From positions 1-64,000 of the forward strand of contig CALWID010000009.1 of the NCBI GenBank assembly GCA_944380635.1: a stretch of 64,000 nt of DNA, read 5' to 3'. The DNA is from an uncultured Eubacterium sp. Its GTDB lineage: Bacteria; Bacillota; Clostridia; Oscillospirales; Acutalibacteraceae. Shown here piece by piece: positions 29,461-39,515 of this stretch. Position 1 is the stretch's first letter. The number at the start of each line of letters is the position of its first letter. The notes beneath the pieces are model-generated. The model saw only the letters and a list, made by a program, of their open reading frames with translations. It had not been told where the DNA came from and made no database searches. Both the position numbers and the translations under genes were made by a program.

Positions 29461-29489
29461 ATTTTAGTATTTTTACGCTGTAAAGTCAA
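29461..29489 (-). promoter_or_regulatory. Sigma-A promoter of ilv-leu operon
   Basis: On the minus strand TTGACT (29489-29484), a 17-bp spacer and TAAAAT (29466-29461) sit about 42 bp before the ilvB start. No obvious CodY box or T-box lies between. Confidence 0.6.
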
Positions 29490-29567
29490 GGCTATATTTA
29501 CGCCTAAATCAAATATGAGGAAAAAATCAAATAAACTCGAAAAAGCGATAAAGGCGGTAAATAATTC

Positions 29568-29608
29568 TTGCCAAATCATTTTGTGTGTTATATACTATAA
29601 AATGATTT
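29568..29608 (+). promoter_or_regulatory. Promoter of ychF with overlapping inverted repeat
   Basis: TTGCCA (29568-29573), a 17-bp spacer and TATACT (29591-29596) form the promoter. A perfect 10-bp inverted repeat, AAATCATTTT (29573-29582) and AAAATGATTT (29599-29608), brackets the -10 and looks like an operator or an early hairpin. Confidence 0.5.
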
Positions 29609-29620
29609 AAAATCCATATT

Positions 29621-29791
29621 TTATAAGGAGTAATCAGTGTGAAAATTCACACTATGTTGGATTATATTGCCCTCAAAATTTGCTTATGGCGTAATTTTGA
29701 GCCGGCTGTAATCACTGTTAACGCCTTATCAGGCTTCAATCAGGCGTTAATACAATATCTTTAATTTATTTTTGTAATCTGAAAGGCTGTG
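29621..29791 (+). repeat. Leader module, copy A, upstream of ychF
   Basis: This 5' leader shares ordered blocks with copy B at 57755-57903. The blocks are TAAGG (29624), ATTGCCCTCAAAATTTGC (29666-29683, 16 of 18 bases identical), AATCAGGCGTTAA (29738-29750, 12 of 13) and CTGAAAGGC with the start codon (29779 onward). It folds into three stems: AGTGTGAA/TTCACACT (29637-29654), CTCAAAATT/AATTTTGAG (about 29672-29701) and AACGCCT/AGGCGTT. No riboswitch class known to me fits. It accounts for the long gap before ychF. Confidence 0.6.
29639..29764 (+). CDS. Possible 41-codon leader ORF before ychF
   Basis: A GTG codon eight bases after AAGGAG opens a 41-codon frame starting MKIHTMLDYIALKI and ending SGFNQALIQYL. 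It lies wholly inside leader copy A. In copy B the matching frame starts at ATA and has an internal stop, so the frame is not conserved. The strong stems inside it also argue for a structural or repeat origin. I list it because the ribosome site and frame are good, with low confidence that a peptide is made. Confidence 0.25.
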   Translation: MKIHTMLDYIALKICLWRNFEPAVITVNALSGFNQALIQYL

Positions 29792-30895
29792 ATGATTAAT
29801 ATGAAACTCGGAATCGTGGGACTTCCGAATGTTGGAAAAAGCACACTTTTTAACGCAATAACAAACGCCGGAGCGCAGAGCGCAAACTACCCTTTCTGCA
29901 CGATTGAGCCGAATGTTGGTATGGTAAGCGTGCCGGACGAAAGACTTGATAAACTTGCGGAAATGTACCAGCCGAATAAATTTACGCCGGCTTCCATTGA
30001 ATTTGTGGATATTGCGGGTCTTGTTAAAGGAGCAAGCAAAGGTGAAGGTTTAGGAAACAAATTCTTGAGCCATATCCGTGAAGTTGACGCTATAATTCAT
30101 GTGGTGCGTTGCTTTGAAAATGACGATATTACGCATGTGGACGGGAGCATTGACCCGAAAAGGGACATTGAAACGATTAATCTTGAACTGATACTTTCAG
30201 ACCTTGATATACTCAGCCGCAGAATAGACAGCAGAAAAAAAGCGATGAAGGGCGATAAAACCATTGCGCCCGAAGTTGATTTTCTTGAAAGGCTTTACAG
30301 CGAAATGGAAAGCGGTAAAACGGCAAGAGCGTGCGAAATTTCAGAAGACGAAAGCGAATATCTTAAAGAAGTTTCCCTGCTTACCATAAAGCCTGTAATT
30401 TACGCCTGCAATATGAGCGACGAAGATTTTGCAAACGGAATTGAAAGCAACAGGAATTTTAACATTGTTAAAGAGATAGCGGCTCAAGAGGGCGCTGAAA
30501 CGCTTGCAATATGCGCTGAAACAGAGGCGGAAATAGCAACTCTTGACGATGACGACAAGAAAATGTTTCTTGCTGATTTAGGGCTTGAAAAGAGCGGACT
30601 TGACAGACTTATTCAGAAAAGTTACAGCCTGCTGGGGCTTATTTCATTCCTTACGGCGGGCAAAAAAGAAGTGCGCGCGTGGACAATTAAAAAAGGCACA
30701 AAAGCGCCGCAGGCCGCAGGCAAGATACACAGTGATTTTGAGCGCGGATTTATCAGAGCGGAAGTTGTTTCTTTTGATGACCTTATGGCAAACGGCACCA
30801 TGGCGGCGTGCAAAGAAAAAGGGTTAATCCGCAGCGAAGGAAAAGATTATGTTATGCAGGACGGAGATATTGTTGAATTTAGATTTAATGTATAA
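29792..30895 (+). CDS. ychF: Ribosome-associated ATPase YchF
   Basis: YchF/OLA1 is an Obg-family P-loop protein that hydrolyses ATP and associates with ribosomes. MKLGIVGLPNVGKSTLFNAI is the G1 region and FVDIAGLVKGASKGEGLGNKFLSHIR the G3 region. The usual NKxD is replaced by CNMSDED, consistent with ATP use. The coiled-coil arm is around residues 130-180 and a TGS domain ends the protein. The start is ATG 29792 (MINMKLG) because GAAAGG sits five bases upstream; GTG 29789 is equally spaced, while the classical Met at 29801 is too distant. About 367 residues. Confidence 0.95.
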   Translation: MINMKLGIVGLPNVGKSTLFNAITNAGAQSANYPFCTIEPNVGMVSVPDERLDKLAEMYQPNKFTPASIEFVDIAGLVKGASKGEGLGNKFLSHIREVDAIIHVVRCFENDDITHVDGSIDPKRDIETINLELILSDLDILSRRIDSRKKAMKGDKTIAPEVDFLERLYSEMESGKTARACEISEDESEYLKEVSLLTIKPVIYACNMSDEDFANGIESNRNFNIVKEIAAQEGAETLAICAETEAEIATLDDDDKKMFLADLGLEKSGLDRLIQKSYSLLGLISFLTAGKKEVRAWTIKKGTKAPQAAGKIHSDFERGFIRAEVVSFDDLMANGTMAACKEKGLIRSEGKDYVMQDGDIVEFRFNV

Positions 30896-30927
30896 TTCTG
30901 AAATAGAAAGTATTTTACGCACTTTGC

Positions 30928-30956
30928 TTGACATTACAAATTGATTGTTATATTAT
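30928..30956 (+). promoter_or_regulatory. Sigma-A promoter of sigH-like gene
   Basis: Perfect TTGACA (30928-30933), a 17-bp spacer and TATTAT (30951-30956) lie 26 bp before the start codon. Confidence 0.75.
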
Positions 30957-30982
30957 ATATTTAGGTAAGTCGGTGGATATTT

Positions 30983-31555
30983 ATGGAAAAATTCAGTAAT
31001 TTAAGTGAATCGGATATTCTTAAACTTGCCAAAGAAGGAGATAGTGAGGCAATAGACTTCATTATCAAGAAATACAAGTATATAGCGGTAAAGACGGCAT
31101 CCGGATGGACTAATGCCGCAATAGAACCGGAAGACCTTATGCAGGAAGGTATGATAGGACTGCTTGCAGCCATTAAATCATTTGATACTGAAAGAGGTAT
31201 TCCGTTTCTGTCTTACGCATATACATGTGTATACAACTCCGTACAAACGGCGCTTCGCAAAGTGAACAGGCAAAAAGACATTCCCAAAAATGATGTTGTT
31301 CCGTTTGAAAAGGAATTTGTTGACGGGAAAATAAATTCCTTAAGCGCCGAAGATTCTTTCCTTGCCGGGGAAAGCGTATCATTGTTATTACAGCAGCTTG
31401 ATAAAAGCCTCTCAAAATTGGAAAACGGCGTGTTGAGATTGTTTTTGGTTGGTTGCAGTTACAACGAAATCGCGAAAAAGCTTAACAAAAGCCCGAAAGC
31501 GATAGATAATGCTTTACAGCGTATAAGAAAGAAACTTAGAGAAGTTTCCTTCTGA
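30983..31555 (+). CDS. sigH: SigH-like sigma-70 family factor
   Basis: A 190-residue sigma factor resembling SigH (Spo0H), which directs post-exponential and early sporulation genes. The N-terminus LAKEGDSEAIDFIIKKYKYIAVKTA, region 2 EDLMQEGMIGLLAAIKSFDTERGIPFLSYAYTCVYNSVQTALRK and region 4 GCSYNEIAKKLNKSPKAIDNALQRIRKKL are all clear. It is somewhat shorter than Bacillus SigH (about 218). Presence of sigE-spoIIGA in the same window supports a sporulation role. Identity as SigH rather than another group 3 factor is likely but not certain. Confidence 0.85.
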   Translation: MEKFSNLSESDILKLAKEGDSEAIDFIIKKYKYIAVKTASGWTNAAIEPEDLMQEGMIGLLAAIKSFDTERGIPFLSYAYTCVYNSVQTALRKVNRQKDIPKNDVVPFEKEFVDGKINSLSAEDSFLAGESVSLLLQQLDKSLSKLENGVLRLFLVGCSYNEIAKKLNKSPKAIDNALQRIRKKLREVSF

Positions 31556-31610
31556 ATCTACTCCCGTACTGCCGCTAAACGGTAAATCTATTTTTGAGAG
31601 GTAAAAAACT

Positions 31611-31898
31611 ATGTATGAAGACAAAACTTTAGTCTGCAAAGACTGCGGCAAAGAATTTGTATTTACTGCCGGTGAGCAGGAGTTCTATGCCGAAAGAGGC
31701 TTTGAAAACGAGCCTGTTAGATGCAAGGAGTGCAGGGCTGCTAAAAAGGCCGCCATCAAGGCAAAAAGAGTTATGCACGACGCCGTTTGCGCCGATTGCG
31801 GTGCAGAGTGCAAGGTTCCTTTTGAGCCGAAAGATGACCGCCCTGTTTATTGCAGCGAATGTTACGCCAAGCGCCAGGAAAACGGCACGGTTGAATAA
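31611..31898 (+). CDS. Double zinc-ribbon protein
   Basis: A 95-residue protein with two zinc-ribbon units. The first is CKDCGKEFVFTAGEQEFYAERGF followed by RCKEC, the zf-trcl type common in clostridial small proteins. The second is CADCGAEC with YCSECYAKR. A basic Lys/Ala helix links them. Nucleic-acid or ribosome binding is plausible but unproven. It has its own ribosome site (GAGAGG) and a strong terminator, and follows the sigH-like gene by 55 bp. Confidence 0.85.
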   Translation: MYEDKTLVCKDCGKEFVFTAGEQEFYAERGFENEPVRCKECRAAKKAAIKAKRVMHDAVCADCGAECKVPFEPKDDRPVYCSECYAKRQENGTVE

Positions 31899-31918
31899 AG
31901 AAAAAATAGGTTAGTTAA

Positions 31919-31957
31919 AAAAGGTTTCCGAAAAAATTTTCGGAAACCTTTTTTAGT
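31919..31957. terminator. Bidirectional terminator between zinc-ribbon gene and pyrI
   Basis: AAGGTTTCCGAAAA pairs with TTTTCGGAAACCTT, a 14-bp stem with A and T tracts on both sides. It can end both the rightward zinc-ribbon transcript and the leftward pyr operon. Confidence 0.9.
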
Positions 31958-31967
31958 TTATACATAA

Positions 31968-32378
31968 TTATTTTACTTTTGTTTCGCAGTAAATACAGCG
32001 GTAAGTGCCTTTATCATCGGTTAAAACAAACTCATAGTTAATGCCGTCCTCAACATTTGAGATACAGCGGGGATTCGGGCATTTGGCAACATTCACAACG
32101 CGTTTCGGCAAAGTAAGATTTCTTTTGGCTGCAACGCCGTCTTTTATAATATTAACCGTTATATTTTTATCAATAAAAGCAAGCACATCAAAGTTAAGGT
32201 CAATAAGTTCGTTTACTTTAATAATATCCTTAATTCCGAGTTTTTCGCTTTTTGCGTTTTGAATAATAGCCACCTGGCATTTTTGATTTGCAAGACCCAA
32301 AGCCTCGTAAACCTTAAGCCCGTTGCCGGCAGTAATATGGTCCAGCACATAACCGTTTTCAATTTTATCTATTTTCAT
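31968..32378 (-). CDS. pyrI: Aspartate carbamoyltransferase regulatory subunit
   Basis: PyrI binds nucleotide effectors and tunes ATCase activity. The 136-residue protein has an N-terminal allosteric domain and a C-terminal zinc domain with C100, C105, C128 and C131 (CPNPRC and CIYC). It shares one base with pyrB (TGATG). A PyrB-PyrI pair means class B ATCase, in contrast to the unregulated Bacillus enzyme. It is the last gene of the operon. Confidence 0.95.
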   Translation of the reverse strand: MKIDKIENGYVLDHITAGNGLKVYEALGLANQKCQVAIIQNAKSEKLGIKDIIKVNELIDLNFDVLAFIDKNITVNIIKDGVAAKRNLTLPKRVVNVAKCPNPRCISNVEDGINYEFVLTDDKGTYRCIYCETKVK

Positions 32379-33304
32379 CAGTCAAGTTCACCAGCCCATC
32401 TCAGCAGAGTAATAATGAGCGCCATTCTGATATATTTGCCGTTCATTGCCTGCTCAAAATATTTTGCGCGCGGGTCTGAATCAACTTCGCGTGCGATTTC
32501 GTTAACCCTCGGAAGAGGATGCATTACAGTGAGGTCTTTTTTTGCATATTTCAGTTTATCAATATCAAGTATAAAAGCGTCCTTATGCTTAAGATATTCA
32601 TCTTCGGAAAAAAATCTTTCCCTCTGGACGCGGGTCATATACAGGATATCAAGTTTCGGCATAACCTGCTCCATTTTCTCAGCCTCAATATATTCAATTC
32701 CGTTTGAATCGAGATAATCGGATTTAATATAATCAGGCATTGAAAGTTCTTTCGGCGAAATAAGCGCAAATTTTATATTCTTATATCTGCTCATTGCCTT
32801 TACAAGGCTGTGAACCGTTCTGCCGAATTTAAGGTCGCCGCAAAGGCCGATAGTCAAATTTTCAAAAGAGCCTTTTTCCCTGTGTATCGTGAGCAGATCG
32901 GTCATAGTTTGTGTAGGATGGCTGTGGCCGCCGTCGCCCGCATTGATAACGGGAACAAGAGAAGTATAAGACGCAACTTTCGGCGCGCCCTCTACCGGGT
33001 GGCGCATTGCGATAATATCCGCATAGCAGGAAACAACACGGATAGTATCCTCAACTGTTTCGCCTTTAGACGCGGATGACGAGTTTGCCTCGGAAAAGCC
33101 TAAAACACTGCCGCCGAGTTCAAGCATAGCCGCCTCAAAGGAAAGCCGTGTTCTTGTGCTTGGCTCAAAAAACAGAGTTGCAAGTTTTTTGCCCTCGCAA
33201 ACTTTGGCATATTTCTTTTTATTTGCAATAATATCATCTGCAAGAGCGATTATTTCATCTATTTCCTTAACTGATAAATCTGTTGTATCAAGTAAATGCC
33301 GCAT
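32378..33304 (-). CDS. pyrB: Aspartate carbamoyltransferase catalytic subunit
   Basis: PyrB joins carbamoyl phosphate and aspartate, the committed step of pyrimidine synthesis. The carbamoyl-phosphate loop [16 protein letters not shown] is intact, as are RHPVEGAP, the [13 protein letters not shown] aspartate-site region and [10 protein letters not shown]. The length of 308 residues is usual. It lies 18 bp after pyrE. Confidence 0.97.
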   Translation of the reverse strand: MRHLLDTTDLSVKEIDEIIALADDIIANKKKYAKVCEGKKLATLFFEPSTRTRLSFEAAMLELGGSVLGFSEANSSSASKGETVEDTIRVVSCYADIIAMRHPVEGAPKVASYTSLVPVINAGDGGHSHPTQTMTDLLTIHREKGSFENLTIGLCGDLKFGRTVHSLVKAMSRYKNIKFALISPKELSMPDYIKSDYLDSNGIEYIEAEKMEQVMPKLDILYMTRVQRERFFSEDEYLKHKDAFILDIDKLKYAKKDLTVMHPLPRVNEIAREVDSDPRAKYFEQAMNGKYIRMALIITLLRWAGELD

Positions 33305-33322
33305 TTTAAAGTTCCTTTCAAA

Positions 33323-33979
33323 TTAATTTTTAGCGCCGTTAATCTCAAGATACTTCTTTATGCGTTCAACATGCTCACGGTTGCTTTCGTCTTCCTCAAG
33401 GTACTCAATAATATCGTAAACATCAACAATTGAATAAACGGGAAAGCCGTATTCCTCCCCTACTTCCGCTATTGCGGATTTATCGGTTTGGCCTTTTTCT
33501 TTACGATCTACCATTACAAAAACAGCGTCTACCTTTGTGCCCTCCAACTTTGAAAGGATAGCCATGCTTTCCCTTATAGCGGTGCCTGCGGTTACAACAT
33601 CTTCTACGATAACAATATCTTCCCCCGCCTTAGGAGTATATCCAACAAACACACCGCCTTCGCCATGGTCCTTTTCTTCTTTTCTGTTAAAGAAGAACGG
33701 AACATCAAGGCCGTGCCCGGCAAGGGCAACAGAAGCAGAAACGGCAATGGGAATACCCTTATATGCAGGCCCGTAAAGAACTGCTTTTTTTCTGCCGAGT
33801 TTATCAAAATACGCTTTAGCGTAAAATTCGCCGAGTTTTTTAATCTGAGCGCCTGTTTTGATGTCTCCCGCGTTTATAAAATAAGGAATTTTTCTTCCGC
33901 TTTTGGCGGTAAAATCGCCGAACTTCAAAACGCCTGCGCTTTCAAGAAATTCAATAAATTCTCTTTTGTAACTTTCCAT
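33323..33979 (-). CDS. pyrE: Orotate phosphoribosyltransferase
   Basis: PyrE makes OMP from orotate and PRPP. The PRPP-binding motif is VIVEDVVTAGTAIRE; the N-terminal FGDFTAKSGRKIPYFINAG and VLYGPAYKGIPIA are family marks. About 218 residues. ATG 33979 is used; a GTG one codon earlier is possible, with GGAG upstream of both. It follows pyrF by 11 bp. Confidence 0.96.
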   Translation of the reverse strand: MESYKREFIEFLESAGVLKFGDFTAKSGRKIPYFINAGDIKTGAQIKKLGEFYAKAYFDKLGRKKAVLYGPAYKGIPIAVSASVALAGHGLDVPFFFNRKEEKDHGEGGVFVGYTPKAGEDIVIVEDVVTAGTAIRESMAILSKLEGTKVDAVFVMVDRKEKGQTDKSAIAEVGEEYGFPVYSIVDVYDIIEYLEEDESNREHVERIKKYLEINGAKN

Positions 33980-33990
33980 CACTTTTCTCC

Positions 33991-34689
33991 TTATCCGACA
34001 AATTCATCTACGCAGCGGCGGTATGCTGCAACCGGGTCTTCCGCCTGAGTAACAGGTCTGCCGACTACAATATAATCAGAGCCTATCTCCTTTGCTTTTT
34101 CAGGCGTTGTAACACGCACCTGGTCGCCTACATCGCTGTCTGCAAATCTAACGCCCGGAGTAACGGTAAGAAATTCTTTGCCGCACGAGTCTTTTACCAT
34201 GCCTGCCTCAAGCGGCGAACAAACTACGCCGTCAAGCCCTGCTTCTTTAGCGTTTTGGGCATATTTAACAATAGTATCGTTAATGGACGCGTTTATAAGA
34301 AGTTCCTTTTGCATTCGCTCCTCACTTGTTGAAGTAAGTTGGGTTACGGCAATCAGTATAGGTCTTGTACCGTCCTCACGGGTAAGCCCCTGAACGGCGG
34401 CTTTCATCATTTCTATTGTACCGGCGGCGTGAAGATTAGTCATATCAACATCCAAATCGCGCAAAACGCTCATTGCTTTTTTTACAGTATTAGGAATATC
34501 ATGCAGTTTAAGGTCAAGAAAAATCTTGTGGCCCCGTTCTTTTATTTCACGCACGATTGACGGGCCTTCGGCGTAAAAAAGTTCCATACCTATTTTTACA
34601 AAAGGCTTTTCCTGCGTAAACTTATCGAGGAAATCAAATGTTGCTTTTTTGCTGTTAAAGTCGCACGCAATTATAACATCTTTTCCCAT
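33991..34689 (-). CDS. pyrF: Orotidine 5'-phosphate decarboxylase
   Basis: PyrF decarboxylates OMP to UMP. The catalytic Lys/Asp array is in [16 protein letters not shown]. The N-terminus [19 protein letters not shown] and the phosphate-binding [10 protein letters not shown] and [11 protein letters not shown] fit the short bacterial form of 232 residues. The start overlaps the pyrD stop by one base. Confidence 0.97.
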   Translation of the reverse strand: MGKDVIIACDFNSKKATFDFLDKFTQEKPFVKIGMELFYAEGPSIVREIKERGHKIFLDLKLHDIPNTVKKAMSVLRDLDVDMTNLHAAGTIEMMKAAVQGLTREDGTRPILIAVTQLTSTSEERMQKELLINASINDTIVKYAQNAKEAGLDGVVCSPLEAGMVKDSCGKEFLTVTPGVRFADSDVGDQVRVTTPEKAKEIGSDYIVVGRPVTQAEDPVAAYRRCVDEFVG

Positions 34690-35600
34690 TAATCAACCAC
34701 TCCTATAATATCGCTTATTTTTTCTATGCCGAGGTCTTCGCAGACCGCCGGCAATTCCTCTATAATTTTTTTGCAGGAAAACGGGTCAACAAGATTTGCC
34801 GCGCCCACCTGCACCGCCGTGGCGCCTGCCATCATCATTTCGATAACATCTTCCGCGCACGCCACGCCGCCGCAGCCCATAACAGGTATATTACAGGCTT
34901 TGGAAACCTGATACACCATTCTTACAGCAACGGGAAACACTGCTTTGCCGGAAAATCCGCCCATTTTATTTGCTATAACGGCTGAGCGCCTTTTAATGTC
35001 AATGCGCATTCCGAGCAAAGTGTTTATAAGGCAGATACCGTCCGCCCCTGCCTCTTCGCAGGCTTTGGCTATTGAAACGATGTCCGTAACATTGGGTGAA
35101 AGTTTAATAATTACAGGTTTTGTTGTTACCGCCTTTACTGCTTTTGTAACTTCCGCCGCGCAGGCGGGGTCGGTACCGAAAGTCATACCGCCGCCGTGAA
35201 CATTCGGGCAACTGACATTAACTTCCAAAATTCCGATTTGTTCCTGCTTATCAAGCAAAGAACAAGTATAAGCATATTCATCAACAGAAAAGCCGCTTAC
35301 ATTTGCGATAACTTTTTTATTAAAATACTCTTTCATTTCAGGCAGTTCATGCTCTATCACATGCTGAACGCCCGGATTTTGCAGACCGACGGCATTTATC
35401 ATACCCTCAGTGCATTCTGCTATGCGGGGAGTTGGATTACCGAAACGCGGCTCTTTTGTGGTGCCTTTAAAAGAAAACGAGCCGAGAATATTTATATCAT
35501 AAAAATCCTTAAACTCTTTTCCAAACCCGAAAGTACCGCTTGCCGGCACAACAGGATTATCCATCTGCATACCGCAGAAATTAACGGAAAGGTCTACCAT
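34689..35600 (-). CDS. pyrD: Dihydroorotate dehydrogenase, class 1B catalytic subunit
   Basis: PyrDB oxidises dihydroorotate with FMN and passes electrons to PyrK and then NAD+. The FMN/substrate motif [14 protein letters not shown], the catalytic cysteine C131 in [12 protein letters not shown], and [21 protein letters not shown], and [25 protein letters not shown] are intact in 303 residues. It overlaps pyrK by 7 bp, which matches the PyrD-PyrK complex of Firmicutes. Confidence 0.96.
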   Translation of the reverse strand: MVDLSVNFCGMQMDNPVVPASGTFGFGKEFKDFYDINILGSFSFKGTTKEPRFGNPTPRIAECTEGMINAVGLQNPGVQHVIEHELPEMKEYFNKKVIANVSGFSVDEYAYTCSLLDKQEQIGILEVNVSCPNVHGGGMTFGTDPACAAEVTKAVKAVTTKPVIIKLSPNVTDIVSIAKACEEAGADGICLINTLLGMRIDIKRRSAVIANKMGGFSGKAVFPVAVRMVYQVSKACNIPVMGCGGVACAEDVIEMMMAGATAVQVGAANLVDPFSCKKIIEELPAVCEDLGIEKISDIIGVVD

Positions 35601-36322
35601 ACAATCTCCTCCCTGAAAAGCACGGGGCCGTCTTTGCAGATACGCTTACTGCCGTACTTTGTTTTGCACGAGCACCCCATACAGGCGCCGAAACCGCAGC
35701 CCATACGCTCCTCAAAACTATACTGACCCGAGGTTTTGACTTTGCTTTCTATTGCCCTGAACATAGGCATAGGCCCACAGGTATAAAAATAATCGTAATC
35801 ATCGGGCATTGCGTCCGTAACAAAGCCTTTTACGCCGTAAGAACCGTCTGCTGTGGCAACTATAACGGGCACGCCGAGCGCCTTAAACTCGTCTTCATAG
35901 AAAATTTCTTCTTTTTTATTAAATCCGAGCACAACGGTCGGCTTCTGACCGTCATTTAAAAGGCATTTTGTAAGATTGTAAAGCGGCGGCACGCCGACGC
36001 CCCCGCCTATAACAAGAGGCTTTTTGGACTTTGATATATCATAGCCGTTGCCGAGACCGGTAAGGCAGTCAAGCATAGCGCCTTTCGGAAGTTTTGACAT
36101 TTCGGCAGTTCCGCCGCCCACAACTTTATAGATTATAACTATTTCGCTGTTGCTGTAATCGCAGACAGATATAGGGCGGCGAAGAAATTTACCGTCAAGT
36201 TTTATATTTATAAACTGCCCGGGCGCCGTAATATAACCGGTATCGCCCTCAAGGCGCATTTCGTACACATCGGCGGTAAGCGCTTTATTTGATAAAATTT
36301 TATATATGTTGTTTTTATACAT
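35594..36322 (-). CDS. pyrK: Dihydroorotate dehydrogenase electron-transfer subunit
   Basis: PyrK holds FAD and a 2Fe-2S cluster and links PyrD to NAD+. The FAD-binding RRPISVCDY, the NAD-domain VIGGGVGVPPLYNL and YTCGPMPM, and the cluster cysteines C209, C214, C217 and C229 (MGCGFGACMGCSC, RICKDGP) are all present. 242 residues. It lies 6 bp after carB. Confidence 0.95.
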   Translation of the reverse strand: MYKNNIYKILSNKALTADVYEMRLEGDTGYITAPGQFINIKLDGKFLRRPISVCDYSNSEIVIIYKVVGGGTAEMSKLPKGAMLDCLTGLGNGYDISKSKKPLVIGGGVGVPPLYNLTKCLLNDGQKPTVVLGFNKKEEIFYEDEFKALGVPVIVATADGSYGVKGFVTDAMPDDYDYFYTCGPMPMFRAIESKVKTSGQYSFEERMGCGFGACMGCSCKTKYGSKRICKDGPVLFREEIVW

Positions 36323-36328
36323 AATCGG

Positions 36329-39300
36329 TTACTCCGCGTCTATTGTTGATACGCCGAGGGTTATTTCCTCCAGCACATCAAGAAGGACTTTAACGGTATC
36401 AAGTGAAGTGAACATTGTTACATTATTTTCAACAGCCGCGCGGCGAATCTCAGAGCCGTCCGAATGGCTGTCCCCATGGCTGATATCAATAGTATTAATA
36501 ACATAGGAAATATGCCCCTGCCTTAACGCTTTAAGGATTTCATCGCTATCATCCTCAGTGAGTTTTGCGCGCACGCGAGTACGGATTCCGTGCTTTTTAA
36601 GGAATTTAGCGGTGCCCTCGGTTGCCTCAATATTAAAGCCGAGGTCATAAAATCTTTTGATAAGCGGAAGCGCGTCTTCTTTATCATTATCAGCGATGGT
36701 AACAAGAACGGTGCCGTAATTTGAAACATTCATACCGCTTGCCTGAATTGCTTTATACAGCGCACGGGTAAGCGATTTATCATAGCCGATAGCCTCGCCC
36801 GTTGATTTCATTTCGGGTGAAAGGTATGTATCCATACCTTTTAATTTTGAGAAAGAGAAAGCAGGCGCTTTAACATACCAGCGTTTCTTTTCCGGCGGAT
36901 AAACTTCCGTAATGCCCTGCTCCTTAAGGCTATGGCCGAGTATAACTCTTGTTGCTATATCCGCCATAGGAATTGAAGTTGCTTTTGAAAGGAAAGGCAC
37001 TGTTCTTGAAGAACGCGGGTTTACTTCTATAACATAAACATCGTCATTTGAATCGGCGATAAACTGAATGTTATAAAGGCCCTTTATATTTATTGCTTTG
37101 CCGAGTTTTACTGTATAATCAATTATCTTATCCTTTACCGCCTGAGATACGGAGAAAGTGGGATAAATAGAGATTGAATCGCCGCTGTGAACGCCTGTTC
37201 TTTCAACATGCTCCATTATGCCGGGAATAAACACATCATTGCCGTCGCAGATAGCGTCCACTTCAAGTTCCTTGCCCATAATATATTTATCCACAAGGAC
37301 GGGCTGCTCGGTATTTATCTCAACTGCTGTTTGAAGATAATGGCGCAGACTTTCCTCATTTGCAACAATCTGCATTGCCCTGCCGCCGAGCACGAATGAC
37401 GGACGGACAAGCACGGGATAACCTATGCTTTCGGCAACGCGAACGCCCTCTTCAATATCGGTAACGGCAAGCCCTTTAGGCTGAGGTATGCCGAGTTCAT
37501 TCATTACTTTTTCAAAAGAATCCCTGTTTTCGGCGCGGTCTATTGCCTCAACATCAGTTCCTATGATGGGCACTCCGAGCGCGTCAAGAGGAGGCGCAAG
37601 GTTGATAGCAGTTTGACCGCCGAGAGAAACAACGATACCGAGCGGGTGCTCAAGTTCAATAACATTCATTACATCCTCAACGGTAAGAGGCTCAAAATAA
37701 AGTTTATCCGAAGTTGTGTAATCGGTGGAAACCGTTTCCGGATTATTATTAATTATAATTGCCTCGTAACCGGCGTCCCTTATAGACCAAATGGCATGAA
37801 CGGTTGAATAATCAAATTCAACGCCCTGCCCTATTCTTATAGGACCTGAGCCGAGAACAATAATTTTTTTCTTATCAGAAACTATACTTTCGTTTTCTTC
37901 TTCATAAGTTGAATAAAAATACGGAACATATGAATCAAATTCGGAAGCGCAGGTATCTATCATTTTGTATACGGGGAAGATATTATTCGCTTTGCGCAGT
38001 TTAAAAACATCGCCCTCGCTCATATCCCAGCACATACCGATATATTTATCCGAAACGCCCATTTTTTTAGCGTCTTTAAGGACTTCTATACTGCCCTTGT
38101 TATTTTTAATAACGCTTTCAAACTCAACTATATTCTTTATTTTTTCAATAAAGAGCATATCAATTTTAGTAGCGTTATAAATCAGAACAGGGTCAACATT
38201 CAGGCGGATAAGTTGCGCGATAGCGTATAATCTGTCGTCCGTGCCGATTTTAATATAGTCAAGCAGTTTTTCAGCCGACCAATTATCAAACTTTTTATTA
38301 TAGATATGGCATACGCCGATTTCAAGAGAGCGTACGGCTTTTAACATACTTTCCTCAAGCGTTCTGCCGATTGCCATTACTTCGCCCGTTGCTTTCATCT
38401 GAGTATTAAGGCTGTTATTGGCATCCGTAAATTTATCAAACGGAAAACGAGCGATTTTAGTTACAACATAATCAAGAGTCGGCTCAAATGAAGCGGGGGT
38501 ATTTGCAATAGGAATTTCATCAAGATGCAGACCTACGGCTATCTTAGCGGATACCCTTGCGATTGGATAGCCGGACGCTTTTGACGCAAGCGCGGATGAA
38601 CGCGACACCCTGGGGTTTACCTCAATAAGATAATACCGGAATGAATGAGGGTCAAGAGCAAACTGAACATTACAGCCGCCCTCTATTTTAAGTTCGCGGA
38701 TAATGCGCAGGGCAGAATCACGCAGCATTTGATATTCTTTATTAGTAAGAGTCTGCGACGGGCACACAACGATAGAATCGCCTGTATGGATACCAACCGG
38801 GTCAATATTTTCCATATTACAAATGGTGATTGCGGTATCGTTGGCATCACGCATTACTTCATATTCTATTTCCTTATAGCCCTTTATGCTTTTTTCAACA
38901 AGCACCTGATGAACCGGTGATAGCGAAAGCGCATTTTTAAGCATAATGCGGCATTCTTCCTCATCATCAGCAAAGCCGCCGCCTGTGCCGCCGAGCGTAA
39001 ACGCGGGGCGGAGCACTACGGGATAGCCTATCTCTTTTGCTATTCTTAAACCGTCTTCAAGATTATCACATATATCGGACGGTAAAACAGGCTCGCCGAG
39101 GCTTTCGCAAAGTTCCTTGAAAAGTTCTCTGTCCTCCGCTCTTTCGATAGCCTCAAAACGGGTGCCGAGAATTTCCACATCGCATTCTTTAAGAACGCCT
39201 TTTTTTGCAAGCTGTACTGCAAGGTTAAGACCCGTCTGCCCGCCGAGGGAAGGCAGAATAGCGTCTGGGCGCTCATGGCGTATAATTCTTGCCACATATT

Positions 39301-39514
39301 CAAGAGTCAGCGGCTCCATATAGACTTTATCCGCAATTTCGGTATCAGTCATTATAGTTGCGGGGTTTGAGTTTATAAGAACAACTTCATACCCTTCTTC
39401 CTTAAGGCTGAGGCACGCCTGAGTACCGGAATAGTCAAATTCAGCCGCCTGACCGATAACTATAGGGCCTGAGCCTATTACAAGTATTTTGTGTATATCA
39501 GTGCGTTTCGGCAT
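36329..39514 (-). CDS. carB: Carbamoyl-phosphate synthase large subunit
   Basis: CarB makes carbamoyl phosphate from ammonia, bicarbonate and two ATP. Two homologous ATP-grasp halves are visible: [20 protein letters not shown] at the start and [20 protein letters not shown] near residue 555. The C-terminal allosteric domain ends the 1061-residue protein. It starts one base after the carA stop. Location in the pyr operon suggests supply to UMP, while arginine synthesis (argC at 63496) must share it unless a second copy exists. Confidence 0.97.
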   Translation of the reverse strand: MPKRTDIHKILVIGSGPIVIGQAAEFDYSGTQACLSLKEEGYEVVLINSNPATIMTDTEIADKVYMEPLTLEYVARIIRHERPDAILPSLGGQTGLNLAVQLAKKGVLKECDVEILGTRFEAIERAEDRELFKELCESLGEPVLPSDICDNLEDGLRIAKEIGYPVVLRPAFTLGGTGGGFADDEEECRIMLKNALSLSPVHQVLVEKSIKGYKEIEYEVMRDANDTAITICNMENIDPVGIHTGDSIVVCPSQTLTNKEYQMLRDSALRIIRELKIEGGCNVQFALDPHSFRYYLIEVNPRVSRSSALASKASGYPIARVSAKIAVGLHLDEIPIANTPASFEPTLDYVVTKIARFPFDKFTDANNSLNTQMKATGEVMAIGRTLEESMLKAVRSLEIGVCHIYNKKFDNWSAEKLLDYIKIGTDDRLYAIAQLIRLNVDPVLIYNATKIDMLFIEKIKNIVEFESVIKNNKGSIEVLKDAKKMGVSDKYIGMCWDMSEGDVFKLRKANNIFPVYKMIDTCASEFDSYVPYFYSTYEEENESIVSDKKKIIVLGSGPIRIGQGVEFDYSTVHAIWSIRDAGYEAIIINNNPETVSTDYTTSDKLYFEPLTVEDVMNVIELEHPLGIVVSLGGQTAINLAPPLDALGVPIIGTDVEAIDRAENRDSFEKVMNELGIPQPKGLAVTDIEEGVRVAESIGYPVLVRPSFVLGGRAMQIVANEESLRHYLQTAVEINTEQPVLVDKYIMGKELEVDAICDGNDVFIPGIMEHVERTGVHSGDSISIYPTFSVSQAVKDKIIDYTVKLGKAINIKGLYNIQFIADSNDDVYVIEVNPRSSRTVPFLSKATSIPMADIATRVILGHSLKEQGITEVYPPEKKRWYVKAPAFSFSKLKGMDTYLSPEMKSTGEAIGYDKSLTRALYKAIQASGMNVSNYGTVLVTIADNDKEDALPLIKRFYDLGFNIEATEGTAKFLKKHGIRTRVRAKLTEDDSDEILKALRQGHISYVINTIDISHGDSHSDGSEIRRAAVENNVTMFTSLDTVKVLLDVLEEITLGVSTIDAE

Positions 39515-39515
39515 A

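Noticed and set aside
29621-29791. Known riboswitch (purine, TPP, SAM, yybP-ykoY, fluoride, c-di-GMP) before ychF
   Set aside because: None of the characteristic core sequences of these classes is found.
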